Positions 48,846 to 57,991 of a DNA stretch of 64,000 bases are shown one piece after another. The number at the start of each line of letters is the position of its first letter. The first letter of the stretch is position 1. The position numbers were made by a program, and so were the translations under genes. Below the pieces are notes generated by a model that made no database searches, was not told the DNA's origin, and saw only the letters and a list, made by a program, of their open reading frames with translations. Source of the DNA: a virus. The stretch is from positions 23,170 through 87,169 of IMG/VR virus record IMGVR_UViG_3300044712_000936. The stretch is one strand, 5' to 3'.

Positions 48846-49210
48846 AACTTTTACGCAGAGAAGAACAGGTAAATCTAGGATCAGTAGTTACAGGTTTAGC
48901 AGTAAAACAAGTCCTATTTACCCCAAACGACGATCCTTTGTCGTCGCAGTTTAATCCCTCGGTTGGTGACTCACCGAGGGAATTAGCTAAATATCTCAAA
49001 GCCTGTCAGACAAGGCAGTTTAAGCAAACCATTTTGGCAATACAGCCAAGCGAAACAATTTTACGACGTAATATTAAACTGTTGTTAAAAACTTATGACC
49101 CGCTGCTAGTTAAACGGGCTATCAAATACGCTTCGCTGCGTTGTCATTATGTCTATAGCACTCGTATGATAAAGTTTTACTGTGAACGAATACCTCAATT
49201 CATTAAATAG
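48836..49210 (+). CDS. Hypothetical protein, GTG start
   Basis: A 124-residue basic protein (RRNIKLLLKTYDPLLVKRAIKY). It starts at GTG 48836, inside the previous gene's last codons. The helical, Arg-rich C-terminus may bind nucleic acid; the position before the primase suggests a replication helper. Not recognised. Confidence 0.58.
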   Translation: MGVKLLRREEQVNLGSVVTGLAVKQVLFTPNDDPLSSQFNPSVGDSPRELAKYLKACQTRQFKQTILAIQPSETILRRNIKLLLKTYDPLLVKRAIKYASLRCHYVYSTRMIKFYCERIPQFIK

Positions 49211-49225
49211 ATTTTGGAGATTCAC

Positions 49226-50191
49226 ATGGCTAAAGGTTTCGCTGATTGGAGTATCCTCCAATATACGATTAGTATTCGTTCGGTAATTATGTATTTCGGT
49301 GGCGTTATTGAAGCGGGTATGTGCATCTGCCCTTTTCACAAAGACAATAATCCATCGATGATTGTCAACCAAGAAACCTGTTACTGTTTTGCCTGTGGAC
49401 GCCAGTGGAACATCTATCGTTACGTAGCTGAACGACTGAAAATCTCAGAAGATGATGCTTATGCGTGGCTGGTAGAGCACCAAAATGATATGCCTACTGT
49501 TGATGGGTTTGTTGCCCGAAAACGAGGCGGGTATGCAGGTCCAGTTGATCCTAGAATTGTTAATTTTTGGAACAGCTGTTTGGGTAAAACGGAACGACAG
49601 AGTTTGTACCAAAAACGATTGTTAACAGATGATACGATTGATCAGAACTTAATTGGCTGGCATCCTGAGTACAAGGCTTACTCTATTCCCTTCTGGTCCG
49701 GCGTACCACAGCAATCTGATATTACAATCGTTCAGTTTAGACTAACTGATCAAAGTCCTAGCTATGTAACCAAGCACACCAAAGATCGTAAGTTTATAGG
49801 TATTAGTGGTCATAACAAACCGTGTCTCATTAACTCTCATTTGCTTACTAAAAAATGGGCGGTTATGTTGATTGGTACATTCGATGCTTTGCTTGGTGGG
49901 CAGGATGGTTTACCTGCTGTGTCTCCTAATGGTGCATCTGCTTTTGCTGGTAAAAAGTGGAAAGAAGAATTGAACGGTTATTTTACCAACGTTGAGCGGG
50001 TATACATAGTCTACGATGCAACGGAGAGCGAACGGGCTAGTGTTGATAACATGGCAGCACATTTAGATGGTAAAGAGATTATCAAGCGAGGGTTTACAGA
50101 AGATGTAGGAAAAGATTACGGCGATTTTAGATACTATGGGCATTGTGTCGGTGATTTTTATCGAGACATTTTGAAATGGGAACTATGTTAA
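49226..50191 (+). CDS. DNA primase (CHC2 zinc finger, TOPRIM)
   Basis: About 321 residues. A CHC2 zinc finger (CPFHKDNNPS...CYCFACG) spans residues about 33-60, then a TOPRIM-like part: LIGTFDALLGG near residue 213 and VYIVYDATESE near residue 260. The TOPRIM Glu of the usual EG motif is Ile here and the DxD motif is altered, so catalysis may differ. ATG at 49226 has GGAG seven bases upstream. Followed by helicase and polymerase. Confidence 0.87.
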   Translation: MAKGFADWSILQYTISIRSVIMYFGGVIEAGMCICPFHKDNNPSMIVNQETCYCFACGRQWNIYRYVAERLKISEDDAYAWLVEHQNDMPTVDGFVARKRGGYAGPVDPRIVNFWNSCLGKTERQSLYQKRLLTDDTIDQNLIGWHPEYKAYSIPFWSGVPQQSDITIVQFRLTDQSPSYVTKHTKDRKFIGISGHNKPCLINSHLLTKKWAVMLIGTFDALLGGQDGLPAVSPNGASAFAGKKWKEELNGYFTNVERVYIVYDATESERASVDNMAAHLDGKEIIKRGFTEDVGKDYGDFRYYGHCVGDFYRDILKWELC

Positions 50192-50355
50192 AAACATACT
50201 TCAAAATGAACATGAGAAACGCTGCTGATTGTTACATGAGAAAATCAGGCGAATTTTTTAAATCGGCAGAGTTATTCGAATTACATACTCCCGGTTGGCG
50301 TTTGCTGGCTGTCAACGCAGTTGATGGCTGGCTTTATTTTATAAAGGAAACATGA
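50185..50355 (+). CDS. Small hypothetical protein
   Basis: A 56-residue frame overlapping the primase end by 7 bp and the next gene by 4 bp (ATGA). A plausible soluble protein (FFKSAELFELHTPGWRLLAV). Coupling supports it. Confidence 0.6.
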   Translation: MLKTYFKMNMRNAADCYMRKSGEFFKSAELFELHTPGWRLLAVNAVDGWLYFIKET

Positions 50356-50639
50356 CAAAAATTACAGTCACCACCGAAGATTATCTGTTAATTAAAGATA
50401 TTATTCGTATGATTGTTCGCGGTAATGGTCTTATGGCGATTATGCACATCTATGCGAATTTTCGAGGGATGCCTGTAGTAGATTTTGTAAAACTCATGTT
50501 GACTATTGCACAAAGAGAGTTTATAATAGTAGATAGCTTTTATTCTACCTTAAGTAAATCTAAAGACTTCGATACACTACGGTGGTACATTGAATTTTGG
50601 TCCAACGCTTTCTCATCTGATGGAGAACGTTGGTCTTAA
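50352..50639 (+). CDS. Hypothetical protein
   Basis: A 95-residue helical protein between primase and helicase; AAAGGA precedes the ATG. Not recognised; a helicase-loader-like role is possible only from position. Confidence 0.6.
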   Translation: MTKITVTTEDYLLIKDIIRMIVRGNGLMAIMHIYANFRGMPVVDFVKLMLTIAQREFIIVDSFYSTLSKSKDFDTLRWYIEFWSNAFSSDGERWS

Positions 50640-50658
50640 TTACACGTTAGGATTCTAT

Positions 50659-52152
50659 ATGAACATTTTTACGGCAGAGCAAATCACTATTGCTACTACT
50701 TTACGTTATGGCACAGCTGCTACTAAAATTGTGCTGCCTCAGCTAACCCCCAATAAATTTGTTCATTCCAAACAGGGGGAACTTGGTGGAAATGATCACG
50801 CTTATATCTGGCAAGCGATTGTAAACTGTGTTGAACGCCAGTGTGTGCCAACCATTAGCTCTGTAGGAATTGAACGTGAATACCTACAAAGGCTGGTAGG
50901 CTCACTTGAGTCAGATTTTGGTATCTACACCTTTGATGCCAATGCCCTACTGCGTTACGGAGAAGTAGTAGATAAAGCTGGTACAGTTTACCAGATGTCA
51001 CGAATAGCCGGTAATATCAGTGCTATGTCTCTGACAAAAGACGGTTTTTATAAGGGTGTTTCCAGCATTGATAATCTGTCTACTTGGCTAACGGACGTTA
51101 TTCAACAGTATCGAGAAGTTTACAAGAATGATTCAGGTTACAAACACGTTAGTGTTGTTACCGAACAAATCAAAGAGAATTGGGATCGGATGTATCGGGG
51201 TGAACAGCTGGTTATTCTTCCTGTTGGGATGCCCACCCTACAACAGTACCAGTTATTTCCAGTAAACTCCTTTACAGTTTTACATGGCATGAGCGGCTCT
51301 GGTAAGTCAGCCTTTTTACTCAGTGTTCTGTTAGGCACAGCCCTTGGTTTGAAGGTTAATAATATTCCAGGTTGTGTGGCAATTAATAGTCTTGAAATGT
51401 CTAACACAGGCTTTATGTCTCGTGCCGCCTCCATCCTGGCAGGAATTGATCATACCCGTTTACGCGGTGGTAAACTGCCCCTGACTAAAGACGAATATGA
51501 CCGACTGGTTGCTTGGCTTGATTTTGTAGGCACACTGCCCTTTTACGTCGATGATGATAATCTGATAACGTCTAGTGAGCTATGTTTGAAGGCGTTAGAC
51601 ATCCACACCAGCGACAAGGGGCCGTTGATGCAACTAGGGACAGACTACACCGAGCTTTTTAAGGACGAGGCTGATTCTGTTGAACAGGCAGTTAACCGGG
51701 TAGCTCACAATCAGTTCAGCATTAAAAACAGCACTGGTTGTTCAGTTATAGCTATCTCACAGAGCACTTATTCCGAAGGTAACAGGTACTATATTGCTGG
51801 CATGAACGGGGTACGGTATTCGCGTGGTGTCACCCATGCGGCAGATATTATTGTTGAGTTATGGAACCCTATTCAGATGCGCCGCAATGGTATTGACGTT
51901 CGTGTTCCTGAGAGCAGTAATTTAGACGATAGTTCCGCGTGGTTGCTCATTGAAAAATATCGTGATGGCGAAACGGGGCAACTGCGTTTAGGTTGGGAAC
52001 CTGCCTATACTCGTTATTTTGATCGTGATTTTGTAATGAGTCGCGGTGGTGAAGTTGTTGTTTTTGATCACCTAGAACGGCTGGAAGAATCAAAAGCTTT
52101 GATGAAGCGGTTTAATACAGCAGTCCCGGCTGTAAAGGATGTGTACTGGTAA
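50659..52152 (+). CDS. Replicative DNA helicase (DnaB/RecA fold)
   Basis: A 497-residue protein with an N-terminal helical domain of the DnaB type and a C-terminal RecA-like ATPase: Walker A GMSGSGKSA near residue 209, NSLEM (H1a-like Glu), LGTDYTEL (Walker B region), SVIAISQSTYS (H3-like) and YSRGVTHAADI (H4-like). It would unwind DNA at the fork with the primase and polymerase. ATG at 50659 follows AGGA; its stop overlaps the polymerase start. Confidence 0.92.
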   Translation: MNIFTAEQITIATTLRYGTAATKIVLPQLTPNKFVHSKQGELGGNDHAYIWQAIVNCVERQCVPTISSVGIEREYLQRLVGSLESDFGIYTFDANALLRYGEVVDKAGTVYQMSRIAGNISAMSLTKDGFYKGVSSIDNLSTWLTDVIQQYREVYKNDSGYKHVSVVTEQIKENWDRMYRGEQLVILPVGMPTLQQYQLFPVNSFTVLHGMSGSGKSAFLLSVLLGTALGLKVNNIPGCVAINSLEMSNTGFMSRAASILAGIDHTRLRGGKLPLTKDEYDRLVAWLDFVGTLPFYVDDDNLITSSELCLKALDIHTSDKGPLMQLGTDYTELFKDEADSVEQAVNRVAHNQFSIKNSTGCSVIAISQSTYSEGNRYYIAGMNGVRYSRGVTHAADIIVELWNPIQMRRNGIDVRVPESSNLDDSSAWLLIEKYRDGETGQLRLGWEPAYTRYFDRDFVMSRGGEVVVFDHLERLEESKALMKRFNTAVPAVKDVYW

Positions 52153-53900
52153 TGAGCTATTGCCTGAACACCCTACCTATTTTTCCACCACAAATTGTTG
52201 GGCTGGACATTGAAACAACAGGATTGAATCGGTTAGGCAACGAGATTAGAGCGATTGGAATTAGTGATGGTAAATCAACCTGGATATTAACGGAACACTT
52301 TGAGCGAATTGTGCCCCTACTCGAGGACAAAGATACCCTGAAAGTTATTCATAACGGGAACTTTGACCTTACTTTCCTGGCTTTCCGTCTTAATTGCTCT
52401 CCTGTCTCCGTATGGGATTCTTTGCTGGCGGAACGTGTGTTGTGGAACGGTTACGATTTAGATCACAGCCTGGATGATGTATTAGCAAGACGTTTAGGTG
52501 TGTTGTTAGATAAGGGCATACGTGATAGTTTTATTGGCTACTATGGACCGCTGTCTGATGAGCAGTTAAAGTATCTGGAAAACGACTGTATCTTTCTGCC
52601 CCGTTTATATGAGGAGCAAAGACAGGATCTGTATGACAAACAGCTTATGCGAACTATTCAGCTAGAGAACGCTACCCTGCTGCCTGTTTTGGATATGACT
52701 TTAACAGGAGTTGGCTTTAAGGCTGATAAGTGGGCAGAGACGCAGCTAGACATAGCTAAGGTGCTGTCTGATATAGAATACAGAATGCGGTTTGAAGATT
52801 TAGGGCCAGAGTTCTTTATCGACGTAACCCGCACGCACAAAGGCGAGGAATATATTGAGCGCCGTAATTGTGCCAATATTAAGTGGGGATCCTGGCAGCA
52901 GCTAAGACCCGTACTAACAAAGCTAATCGGTAAAGATCCAGGCTCAACTGCTAAGGCTACACTGGAAATCTACACTGAAATTCCGTTTGTTAGTGACTTG
53001 TTGGAGTGGAAAAAGTGGAGTAAACTGCACTCCTGGCGGTGGGAAGATTTTATTAACCCGATTACAGGCAGAATTCACCCTGACTGGAAACAGTTAGCGG
53101 CAGATACAGGTCGTTTTGGTTGTGCTGATCCTAATTTGCAACAAGTACCAAAACCAGATCCGCGCCCTGATTCGCCTTATCCTAACTTGCGGAAACTTTT
53201 TATGCCGTTACCGGGGCATGTTATTATTGCCTGTGATTATAGTCAGCAAGAGCCTCGTTTATTGGCGGGTATCTCAGACGATCCGTTGATGATTGAAGCC
53301 GCTAATGAAATCGACATATACTCTGCTTTTGCCCGAACAATCTGGCACAAAGAAGTAACAAAGAAGGATCCAGAAAGACAACTTGCTAAGATTGCAGTAT
53401 TAGCGGTAGAATACGGTGTTTATCCAAAGCGGTTAGCTTCACAGATGGGTATCAGTTTATCCGAAGCGGAGGACTTACGCAATCGTATCCTGGCAGCTTA
53501 CCCAACAGCAACAGCCTGGGGAAATAGCCAGCTACAACAGGTTGTACAGTATGGGTATTCAAAAACATTAATCGGCAGAAAGCGTTATTTTCCAGAGATT
53601 AGGAACACACCGCGAGACAAACTGTGGAAATATGCTACCATTAGCCGTAACAATCCAGTGCAAGGGTCTGGTGTGGATGCAATTAAACTGTCAATGTGCA
53701 AAGTTCATGAATTGTTGAAGTCTTACGATGCCCATTTGATGATGAGTATTCACGATGAAATTGTGGTGTCAGCTAATCCAGACCAAGCGCCAGAGTTGTT
53801 TCCTAAGATTGTTGATGCAATGGAAACAGCAGCATCAGAGATTTGTCCAAAGGTACGTTTTGTGGCGGAAGGGAAAATATCAGATATTTGGGAGCATTAA
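52152..53900 (+). CDS. Family A DNA polymerase with 3'-5' exonuclease
   Basis: A 582-residue protein. Exonuclease motifs: LDIETTGLN (about 18) and HNGNFDLTF (about 63). Polymerase motifs: TGRFGCADPNLQQVP (about 318), ACDYSQQEPRLLA (motif A, about 360), KIAVLAVEYGVY (motif B, about 411) and SIHDEIVV (motif C, about 532). The residue equal to E. coli Phe762 is Leu. No 5'-3' exonuclease domain is present. It is the phage replicase. Confidence 0.96.
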   Translation: MSYCLNTLPIFPPQIVGLDIETTGLNRLGNEIRAIGISDGKSTWILTEHFERIVPLLEDKDTLKVIHNGNFDLTFLAFRLNCSPVSVWDSLLAERVLWNGYDLDHSLDDVLARRLGVLLDKGIRDSFIGYYGPLSDEQLKYLENDCIFLPRLYEEQRQDLYDKQLMRTIQLENATLLPVLDMTLTGVGFKADKWAETQLDIAKVLSDIEYRMRFEDLGPEFFIDVTRTHKGEEYIERRNCANIKWGSWQQLRPVLTKLIGKDPGSTAKATLEIYTEIPFVSDLLEWKKWSKLHSWRWEDFINPITGRIHPDWKQLAADTGRFGCADPNLQQVPKPDPRPDSPYPNLRKLFMPLPGHVIIACDYSQQEPRLLAGISDDPLMIEAANEIDIYSAFARTIWHKEVTKKDPERQLAKIAVLAVEYGVYPKRLASQMGISLSEAEDLRNRILAAYPTATAWGNSQLQQVVQYGYSKTLIGRKRYFPEIRNTPRDKLWKYATISRNNPVQGSGVDAIKLSMCKVHELLKSYDAHLMMSIHDEIVVSANPDQAPELFPKIVDAMETAASEICPKVRFVAEGKISDIWEH

Positions 53901-54796
53901 TGAGTCTAGAAGAAAGCGAAATTAAAACTTTAGTTCGAAATACGCAGGGTCTATATGTAGCGTATGCAATAAATGAGAAAATTTCTCATGAAATTGTAGG
54001 ACTAATACCTGAGATTGACGAAGATTATCAGGAGTGGTTTGGTCAAATAGATGGTGTTATCCAACTGACAAACAAGATCAAAGAAGGTTTTGAGATACTA
54101 AGGGCAACGGCTTTAGCTCTGGTTGAAGATCACTGGGATGATCTGCCCTTGGATCTCAGGAAAGAATATAACTATCAGTTTCGTATCTATGCTGAGAAAT
54201 GTGTGCCTGATCTGAATTGGAAAACAATAGATAATCATATTAGAGCCGCACGTACCTTTGTCTTGAAGGATATTAAACCATCTCATTTAGTACCTGTTAT
54301 CCGGCGAAGTCCAGATAAAACACCTTTGCTGGAAAGAGGGGAAGTTGTAACTGATTATGTTGAATTCGATCCACTTCATACACCTATTTCCAAACTGGTT
54401 CTGATACGATCAGCTGCGGAAAGTGGTAAATGGGAGGAAAATCCAGAGCTAATTCAAAAAGTTGTTGATTCTGGCTATACCTTGCAGGATGTTCGTTTGG
54501 AATTGTTTTCTGATCGGTCAAAGAAAGCGCAGATTACACCAGAAATGAAATTCGAGTTGTTAGGCCCAGTTCTAGTAGTTAACCGGGCAGGTGACGATGC
54601 GGTTTTAGTAGACGATAGTGGTTTTAACTGGGGCGCTTTTTATGACAAAGAAAATCGTTGTCACGATCTTGTTTATGATGCCCTAAATCGCATTTTCTCG
54701 GCAGTTGGGTTAATCGTAGACGAGGATATTATTGCTGCATACATGGCAAAACGAGAAAGTTTTAAGCTAGAAAGAGAGAATAGAAGGTTAAAGTGA
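53900..54796 (+). CDS. Hypothetical protein
   Basis: A 298-residue acidic protein starting in the polymerase stop codon (TAATG). It has an N-terminal helical half and a C-terminal alpha/beta half ending in a coiled coil (ESFKLERENRRLK). Not recognised; coupling to the polymerase suggests a replication function. Confidence 0.68.
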   Translation: MSLEESEIKTLVRNTQGLYVAYAINEKISHEIVGLIPEIDEDYQEWFGQIDGVIQLTNKIKEGFEILRATALALVEDHWDDLPLDLRKEYNYQFRIYAEKCVPDLNWKTIDNHIRAARTFVLKDIKPSHLVPVIRRSPDKTPLLERGEVVTDYVEFDPLHTPISKLVLIRSAAESGKWEENPELIQKVVDSGYTLQDVRLELFSDRSKKAQITPEMKFELLGPVLVVNRAGDDAVLVDDSGFNWGAFYDKENRCHDLVYDALNRIFSAVGLIVDEDIIAAYMAKRESFKLERENRRLK

Positions 54797-55437
54797 TTAT
54801 TCAGACAGATAAACCATTACGAGAACGAGCAGAGTTTGATTTGTACCCAACGCCCATTGAAGCGGTTAAGCGGTATCTAGACTGTATTCCGTTAGAAGAA
54901 CTTACCTATAACCCCTTTAATAAATTGTCAGTGTTGGATGTGGGGGCAGGTACAGGAGTGTGGGTAGACGGTTTGTTAGATCGTGTAGGTCTGGATTGCA
55001 TGAATACTTATGGTGTGGAGTATCAGGAGAAGTTTACGGCTCCCTACTATTATGATTATTGGTTTCATGACGATTTTCTGAAGTGGGAGTCACCAACTGA
55101 TTTTGATCTTATCATCGGCAATCCGCCTTATGGTAAGGACGTTACAGGCAAAAAGGATAGAAAGTACGCAGAGAAGTTTATCAGAAAATCGTGGGATTTA
55201 TTGAAAGACGGTGGGTTTATCTGTTTTCTGTTGCGCCTAAACTTTCTCGAGGGCAAAGAGCGGGGGCAGAAGTTTTGGCCCAAATACAAACCGCGTCTAG
55301 TCAGTGTTTCAACTAAAAGACCTAGTTTTACCGGAGATCAGAAAACAGATGCAACAGCCTATGCAGCGTTTTTGTGGCAAAAGGGGTTTATCGGAAAAAC
55401 TACTTTAGATTGGACAGATTGGGAGTATGAAAACTAA
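54793..55437 (+). CDS. N6-adenine-type DNA methyltransferase
   Basis: A 214-residue Rossmann methyltransferase: SVLDVGAGTGVWVDGL (SAM site, about residue 48) and the catalytic IGNPPYGKD (about residue 109). The NPPY motif is typical of N6-adenine methyltransferases. It starts at GTG 54793 overlapping the previous stop (GTGA). No partner restriction gene is seen. Confidence 0.87.
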   Translation: MIIQTDKPLRERAEFDLYPTPIEAVKRYLDCIPLEELTYNPFNKLSVLDVGAGTGVWVDGLLDRVGLDCMNTYGVEYQEKFTAPYYYDYWFHDDFLKWESPTDFDLIIGNPPYGKDVTGKKDRKYAEKFIRKSWDLLKDGGFICFLLRLNFLEGKERGQKFWPKYKPRLVSVSTKRPSFTGDQKTDATAYAAFLWQKGFIGKTTLDWTDWEYEN

Positions 55438-55780
55438 AAAGTCAAAACAACCTTTGTTTAATAAGATTAAAGATATTGAATTTGATCCCTGCTTTTTTGA
55501 TGACTGGGATAGAGTACCAGATGCAATCAGAACAAAATTTAATAACAAGATTGAAATGATGTCTTACCAGTTAAAGACTGAGGGGTTGTGTTCTTTACCT
55601 AATTCCTTTCAGCACCATCCAGCCCGTAACAAAGACGAGTATACCTGGATTGGTTATGTGTCTGTTGGTAAAGCCGCATGGCGGGTACTGATGAATATCG
55701 ATGTGCATGGTGTTATACATTTTGAGAGAATTTTGCCACATAGCAAACGGGATGCTTATCTGAGAAAATTCTACTCTTGA
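55427..55780 (+). CDS. RelE/ParE-like fold protein
   Basis: A 117-residue basic protein. The order of a helical hairpin (DDWDRVPDAIRTKFNNKI) and strands (AAWRVLMNIDVHGVIHFERI) recalls RelE/ParE toxins. I see no antitoxin gene next to it, so a toxin role is uncertain. It overlaps the methyltransferase by 11 bp. Confidence 0.58.
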   Translation: MKTKKSKQPLFNKIKDIEFDPCFFDDWDRVPDAIRTKFNNKIEMMSYQLKTEGLCSLPNSFQHHPARNKDEYTWIGYVSVGKAAWRVLMNIDVHGVIHFERILPHSKRDAYLRKFYS

Positions 55781-55805
55781 CAAACATCTGATTGTGTTAT
55801 ATAAT
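55777..55805 (+). promoter_or_regulatory. Consensus promoter for recombinase
   Basis: TTGACA, 17 nt, TATAAT, overlapping the stop of the RelE-like gene and about 40 bases before the recombinase start. Confidence 0.85.
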
Positions 55806-55844
55806 TATAGTATTGATAAGATAGCTTCGAGTGTGAGGACTCTG

Positions 55845-56762
55845 ATGAACAATTCATTGGCATTGACTACTGTAGAAGTCAACGCAACGAGGGAAATTCT
55901 TTCCACGATGTTCGTTGGTATGTCACCTTTGTCCCGTAAGGCATATGAAGAATCCATCCGGCAATTTCTACAGTTTGCCCTGACACGATCCTCTATTCAT
56001 CCTTATCAGAGTCCTCACACTGCTTTTTTGGCTTATAAAGACGAGTTAATTAAGCAGTATAAGGCGGCAACAGTAAACAAGAAGCTATCAGCTATTCGCC
56101 AGTTTTTCAAGTTCTGCTTGGCGGAAAAGTTGATCGATGAAGGTCAGTATTACACCATTTGCACGGTTCGCAACGAGAAGGAACAGAAACCTTTTCGGAC
56201 ATGGTTAGATGAAAAATCAGCAAATGATATGCTGAATGCTCCTGATACGAGCACGGTTAAGGGTACGCGGGATCGTTTGGTAATTTTCTTAATGCTGGTT
56301 TTAGGTCTGCGTCGTGCAGAAGTGACTAAATTGCAGTGGAAACAACTACAGCGGGTCGATGGTTATTGGCTGTTAGTTGACGTATGGGGCAAGGGTAATT
56401 CACTGGGAACTATCAAGATCCCTGAAATTTATATGAGCATCTTTGATGATTATGGTTACTCTGACAATCCAGAAGATTATATGGTTGTCTCAGTCAACAA
56501 GGCGGGGGTTAAGGGTAAACGTATCAGTGTAGACGCCATTAACGATATTATCGCTACCTATGCGGAACAGCTGGACGTTAAAGCCAGCCCTCACACCTTA
56601 CGCCGGACGTGCGGTACGGTAGCTATGAAGAACACCAAAGATATTCGGATGGTTCAGCGCTTGCTTCGCCATTCGTCACAGCAGAACACAGAAAAGTATC
56701 TGGCGGAAGTTCTTAATTTGGAAAACTCTGCCACAGATTATACAAATTATGTGCTTGAGTGA
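55845..56762 (+). CDS. Tyrosine recombinase (phage integrase)
   Basis: About 305 residues: an N-terminal SAM-like DNA-binding domain (RKAYEESIRQFLQFAL) and a catalytic domain with GLRRAEVTKL (Arg I, about 154), WGKGNSLGTIKI (Lys), SPHTLRRTCG (His-x-x-Arg, about 249), LLRHSSQQ (His, about 276) and EKYL (Tyr nucleophile). All catalytic residues are intact. ATG at 55845 follows GAGG; the longer frame to 55794 overlaps the promoter. It supports integration or dimer resolution. Confidence 0.95.
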   Translation: MNNSLALTTVEVNATREILSTMFVGMSPLSRKAYEESIRQFLQFALTRSSIHPYQSPHTAFLAYKDELIKQYKAATVNKKLSAIRQFFKFCLAEKLIDEGQYYTICTVRNEKEQKPFRTWLDEKSANDMLNAPDTSTVKGTRDRLVIFLMLVLGLRRAEVTKLQWKQLQRVDGYWLLVDVWGKGNSLGTIKIPEIYMSIFDDYGYSDNPEDYMVVSVNKAGVKGKRISVDAINDIIATYAEQLDVKASPHTLRRTCGTVAMKNTKDIRMVQRLLRHSSQQNTEKYLAEVLNLENSATDYTNYVLE

Positions 56763-56814
56763 CAAGAACGCGCCTTCTGATAAGTAATCAAGTTTCACAA
56801 AGGAGTGAGGGAAA

Positions 56815-57198
56815 TTGGCTCGTCTGAGCAATGAAGTCAATATAGGGGTGGGGATGCCAGCGTGGTTGTATCTCAACCAATTCGGGCAGATTATCCATGA
56901 TGCCTTCGGAGAGTGGCCTTTTCTCGTTGGCTCAGCCACTATGGGCAAGCAGTGGCGTGATGTTGATGTGCGTGTAATGCTGGACGATGACGAGTATGAG
57001 CGTGTTATTGGCGGAAAGCCGGGAGAGCAGAATTTCAAATGGATGGCTCTCTGTATGGCGTTTTCGGCTCTCGGTAAACAAATGACCGGGCTACCTATCG
57101 ACTTTCAGATAGACCAGCGAACCGAGGCTAATAAGCTGCATAGCGGCCCGCGCTGCGCTTTAATTGGGTGTTCGCCTGTTTTGAGAGACGCTAAGTAG
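56815..57198 (+). CDS. Nucleotidyltransferase-like protein, TTG start
   Basis: A 127-residue protein with a minimal nucleotidyltransferase pattern: FLVGSATMGKQWRDVDVRVM (Gly-Ser, then Asp-x-Asp) and LPIDFQIDQRTEAN. Such domains transfer nucleotides to proteins, RNA or drugs. The start is TTG after AGGAGTGAGGG. It opens a GC-richer block after the recombinase. Confidence 0.68.
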   Translation: MARLSNEVNIGVGMPAWLYLNQFGQIIHDAFGEWPFLVGSATMGKQWRDVDVRVMLDDDEYERVIGGKPGEQNFKWMALCMAFSALGKQMTGLPIDFQIDQRTEANKLHSGPRCALIGCSPVLRDAK

Positions 57199-57221
57199 CC
57201 CAACCGGGCAGGAGTGAGGAA

Positions 57222-57650
57222 ATGGACGAACAAGAACTACAGAAAATCAAGGAACGGAAAGAAGTGGCGCGGAAGGAAGTTGCCGCACTGTGTCACGGCA
57301 AGGACTGGCGTATGTGCATACCACGTCAGTCTGACGACAGCGATATGGTGATCGGTGACGCTCTGGACGACATCGACGCACTGATTGCTGAAGTTGAGAA
57401 GCTGCGCCGTGATTCTCATCCAATGATGTACATCGAGGGAGCTACCGGAAAACCCATGAAATTTGTTGTTGGGGCAGATGTAGCAGCGCCTGGATCGGAC
57501 GAGAGCATTACTGTCCATCATCAACCCTGCCCGAAATGCGGCGAAACAATGCACATCGAGATAGAGGAAAAAGAAGCCGCAACAGCCGGGGTGATGCGTT
57601 TTAAGTACCTCACCTGCCCAAAGCATGGGCGCGTCTATCTGATTAGTTGA
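57222..57650 (+). CDS. Zinc-ribbon protein
   Basis: A 142-residue protein: coiled-coil N-terminus (EELQKIKERKEVARKEV-like), a middle domain and a C-terminal zinc ribbon (CPKCGETMHIEI...CPKHGRVYL). GAGTGAGG precedes the ATG. Unknown function, GC-richer block. Confidence 0.65.
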   Translation: MDEQELQKIKERKEVARKEVAALCHGKDWRMCIPRQSDDSDMVIGDALDDIDALIAEVEKLRRDSHPMMYIEGATGKPMKFVVGADVAAPGSDESITVHHQPCPKCGETMHIEIEEKEAATAGVMRFKYLTCPKHGRVYLIS

Positions 57651-57698
57651 TGAGTAAGCTTGAAGAGCGCCACGTTTGGAGAGATGTGTAAGGGGGAA

Positions 57699-57941
57699 AT
57701 GAACCTGATATACAAAGTTGTCGGTAAGATTTTCGGGTTTGATAAAATTGCTGACGAAGCATGGGAAAAATTTATCAAGCCACAGGTAGACCGCGCTCGT
57801 TCTCTTGGCATTCCCGATGATGCAATCAGCGTGATGCTGCAACGTGCATTAGACGAGAGTGATTTTGTGGTTGTCTTTCCCGGCGCTCGTTTGCGTGACT
57901 TGATTGACGAGTATGATTCCGTGATGTGGGAGGCGACGTAG
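57699..57941 (+). CDS. Hypothetical protein
   Basis: An 80-residue protein (IFGFDKIADEAWEKFIKPQV). ATG at 57699 follows AAGGGGG. Same GC-richer block; not recognised. Confidence 0.55.
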   Translation: MNLIYKVVGKIFGFDKIADEAWEKFIKPQVDRARSLGIPDDAISVMLQRALDESDFVVVFPGARLRDLIDEYDSVMWEAT

Positions 57942-57991
57942 TTTTTACTCGTGATAAGGGCCATTTTCGCGCCTAATGTAAGCGAGAGGAA

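Noticed and set aside
55427-55780. A complete toxin-antitoxin module
   Set aside because: The RelE-like gene has no adjacent antitoxin-like gene; neighbours are a methyltransferase and the integrase promoter.
55760-56815. A phage attachment site next to the integrase
   Set aside because: I saw no tRNA fragment or clear direct repeat around the gene; it cannot be identified without the host junctions.
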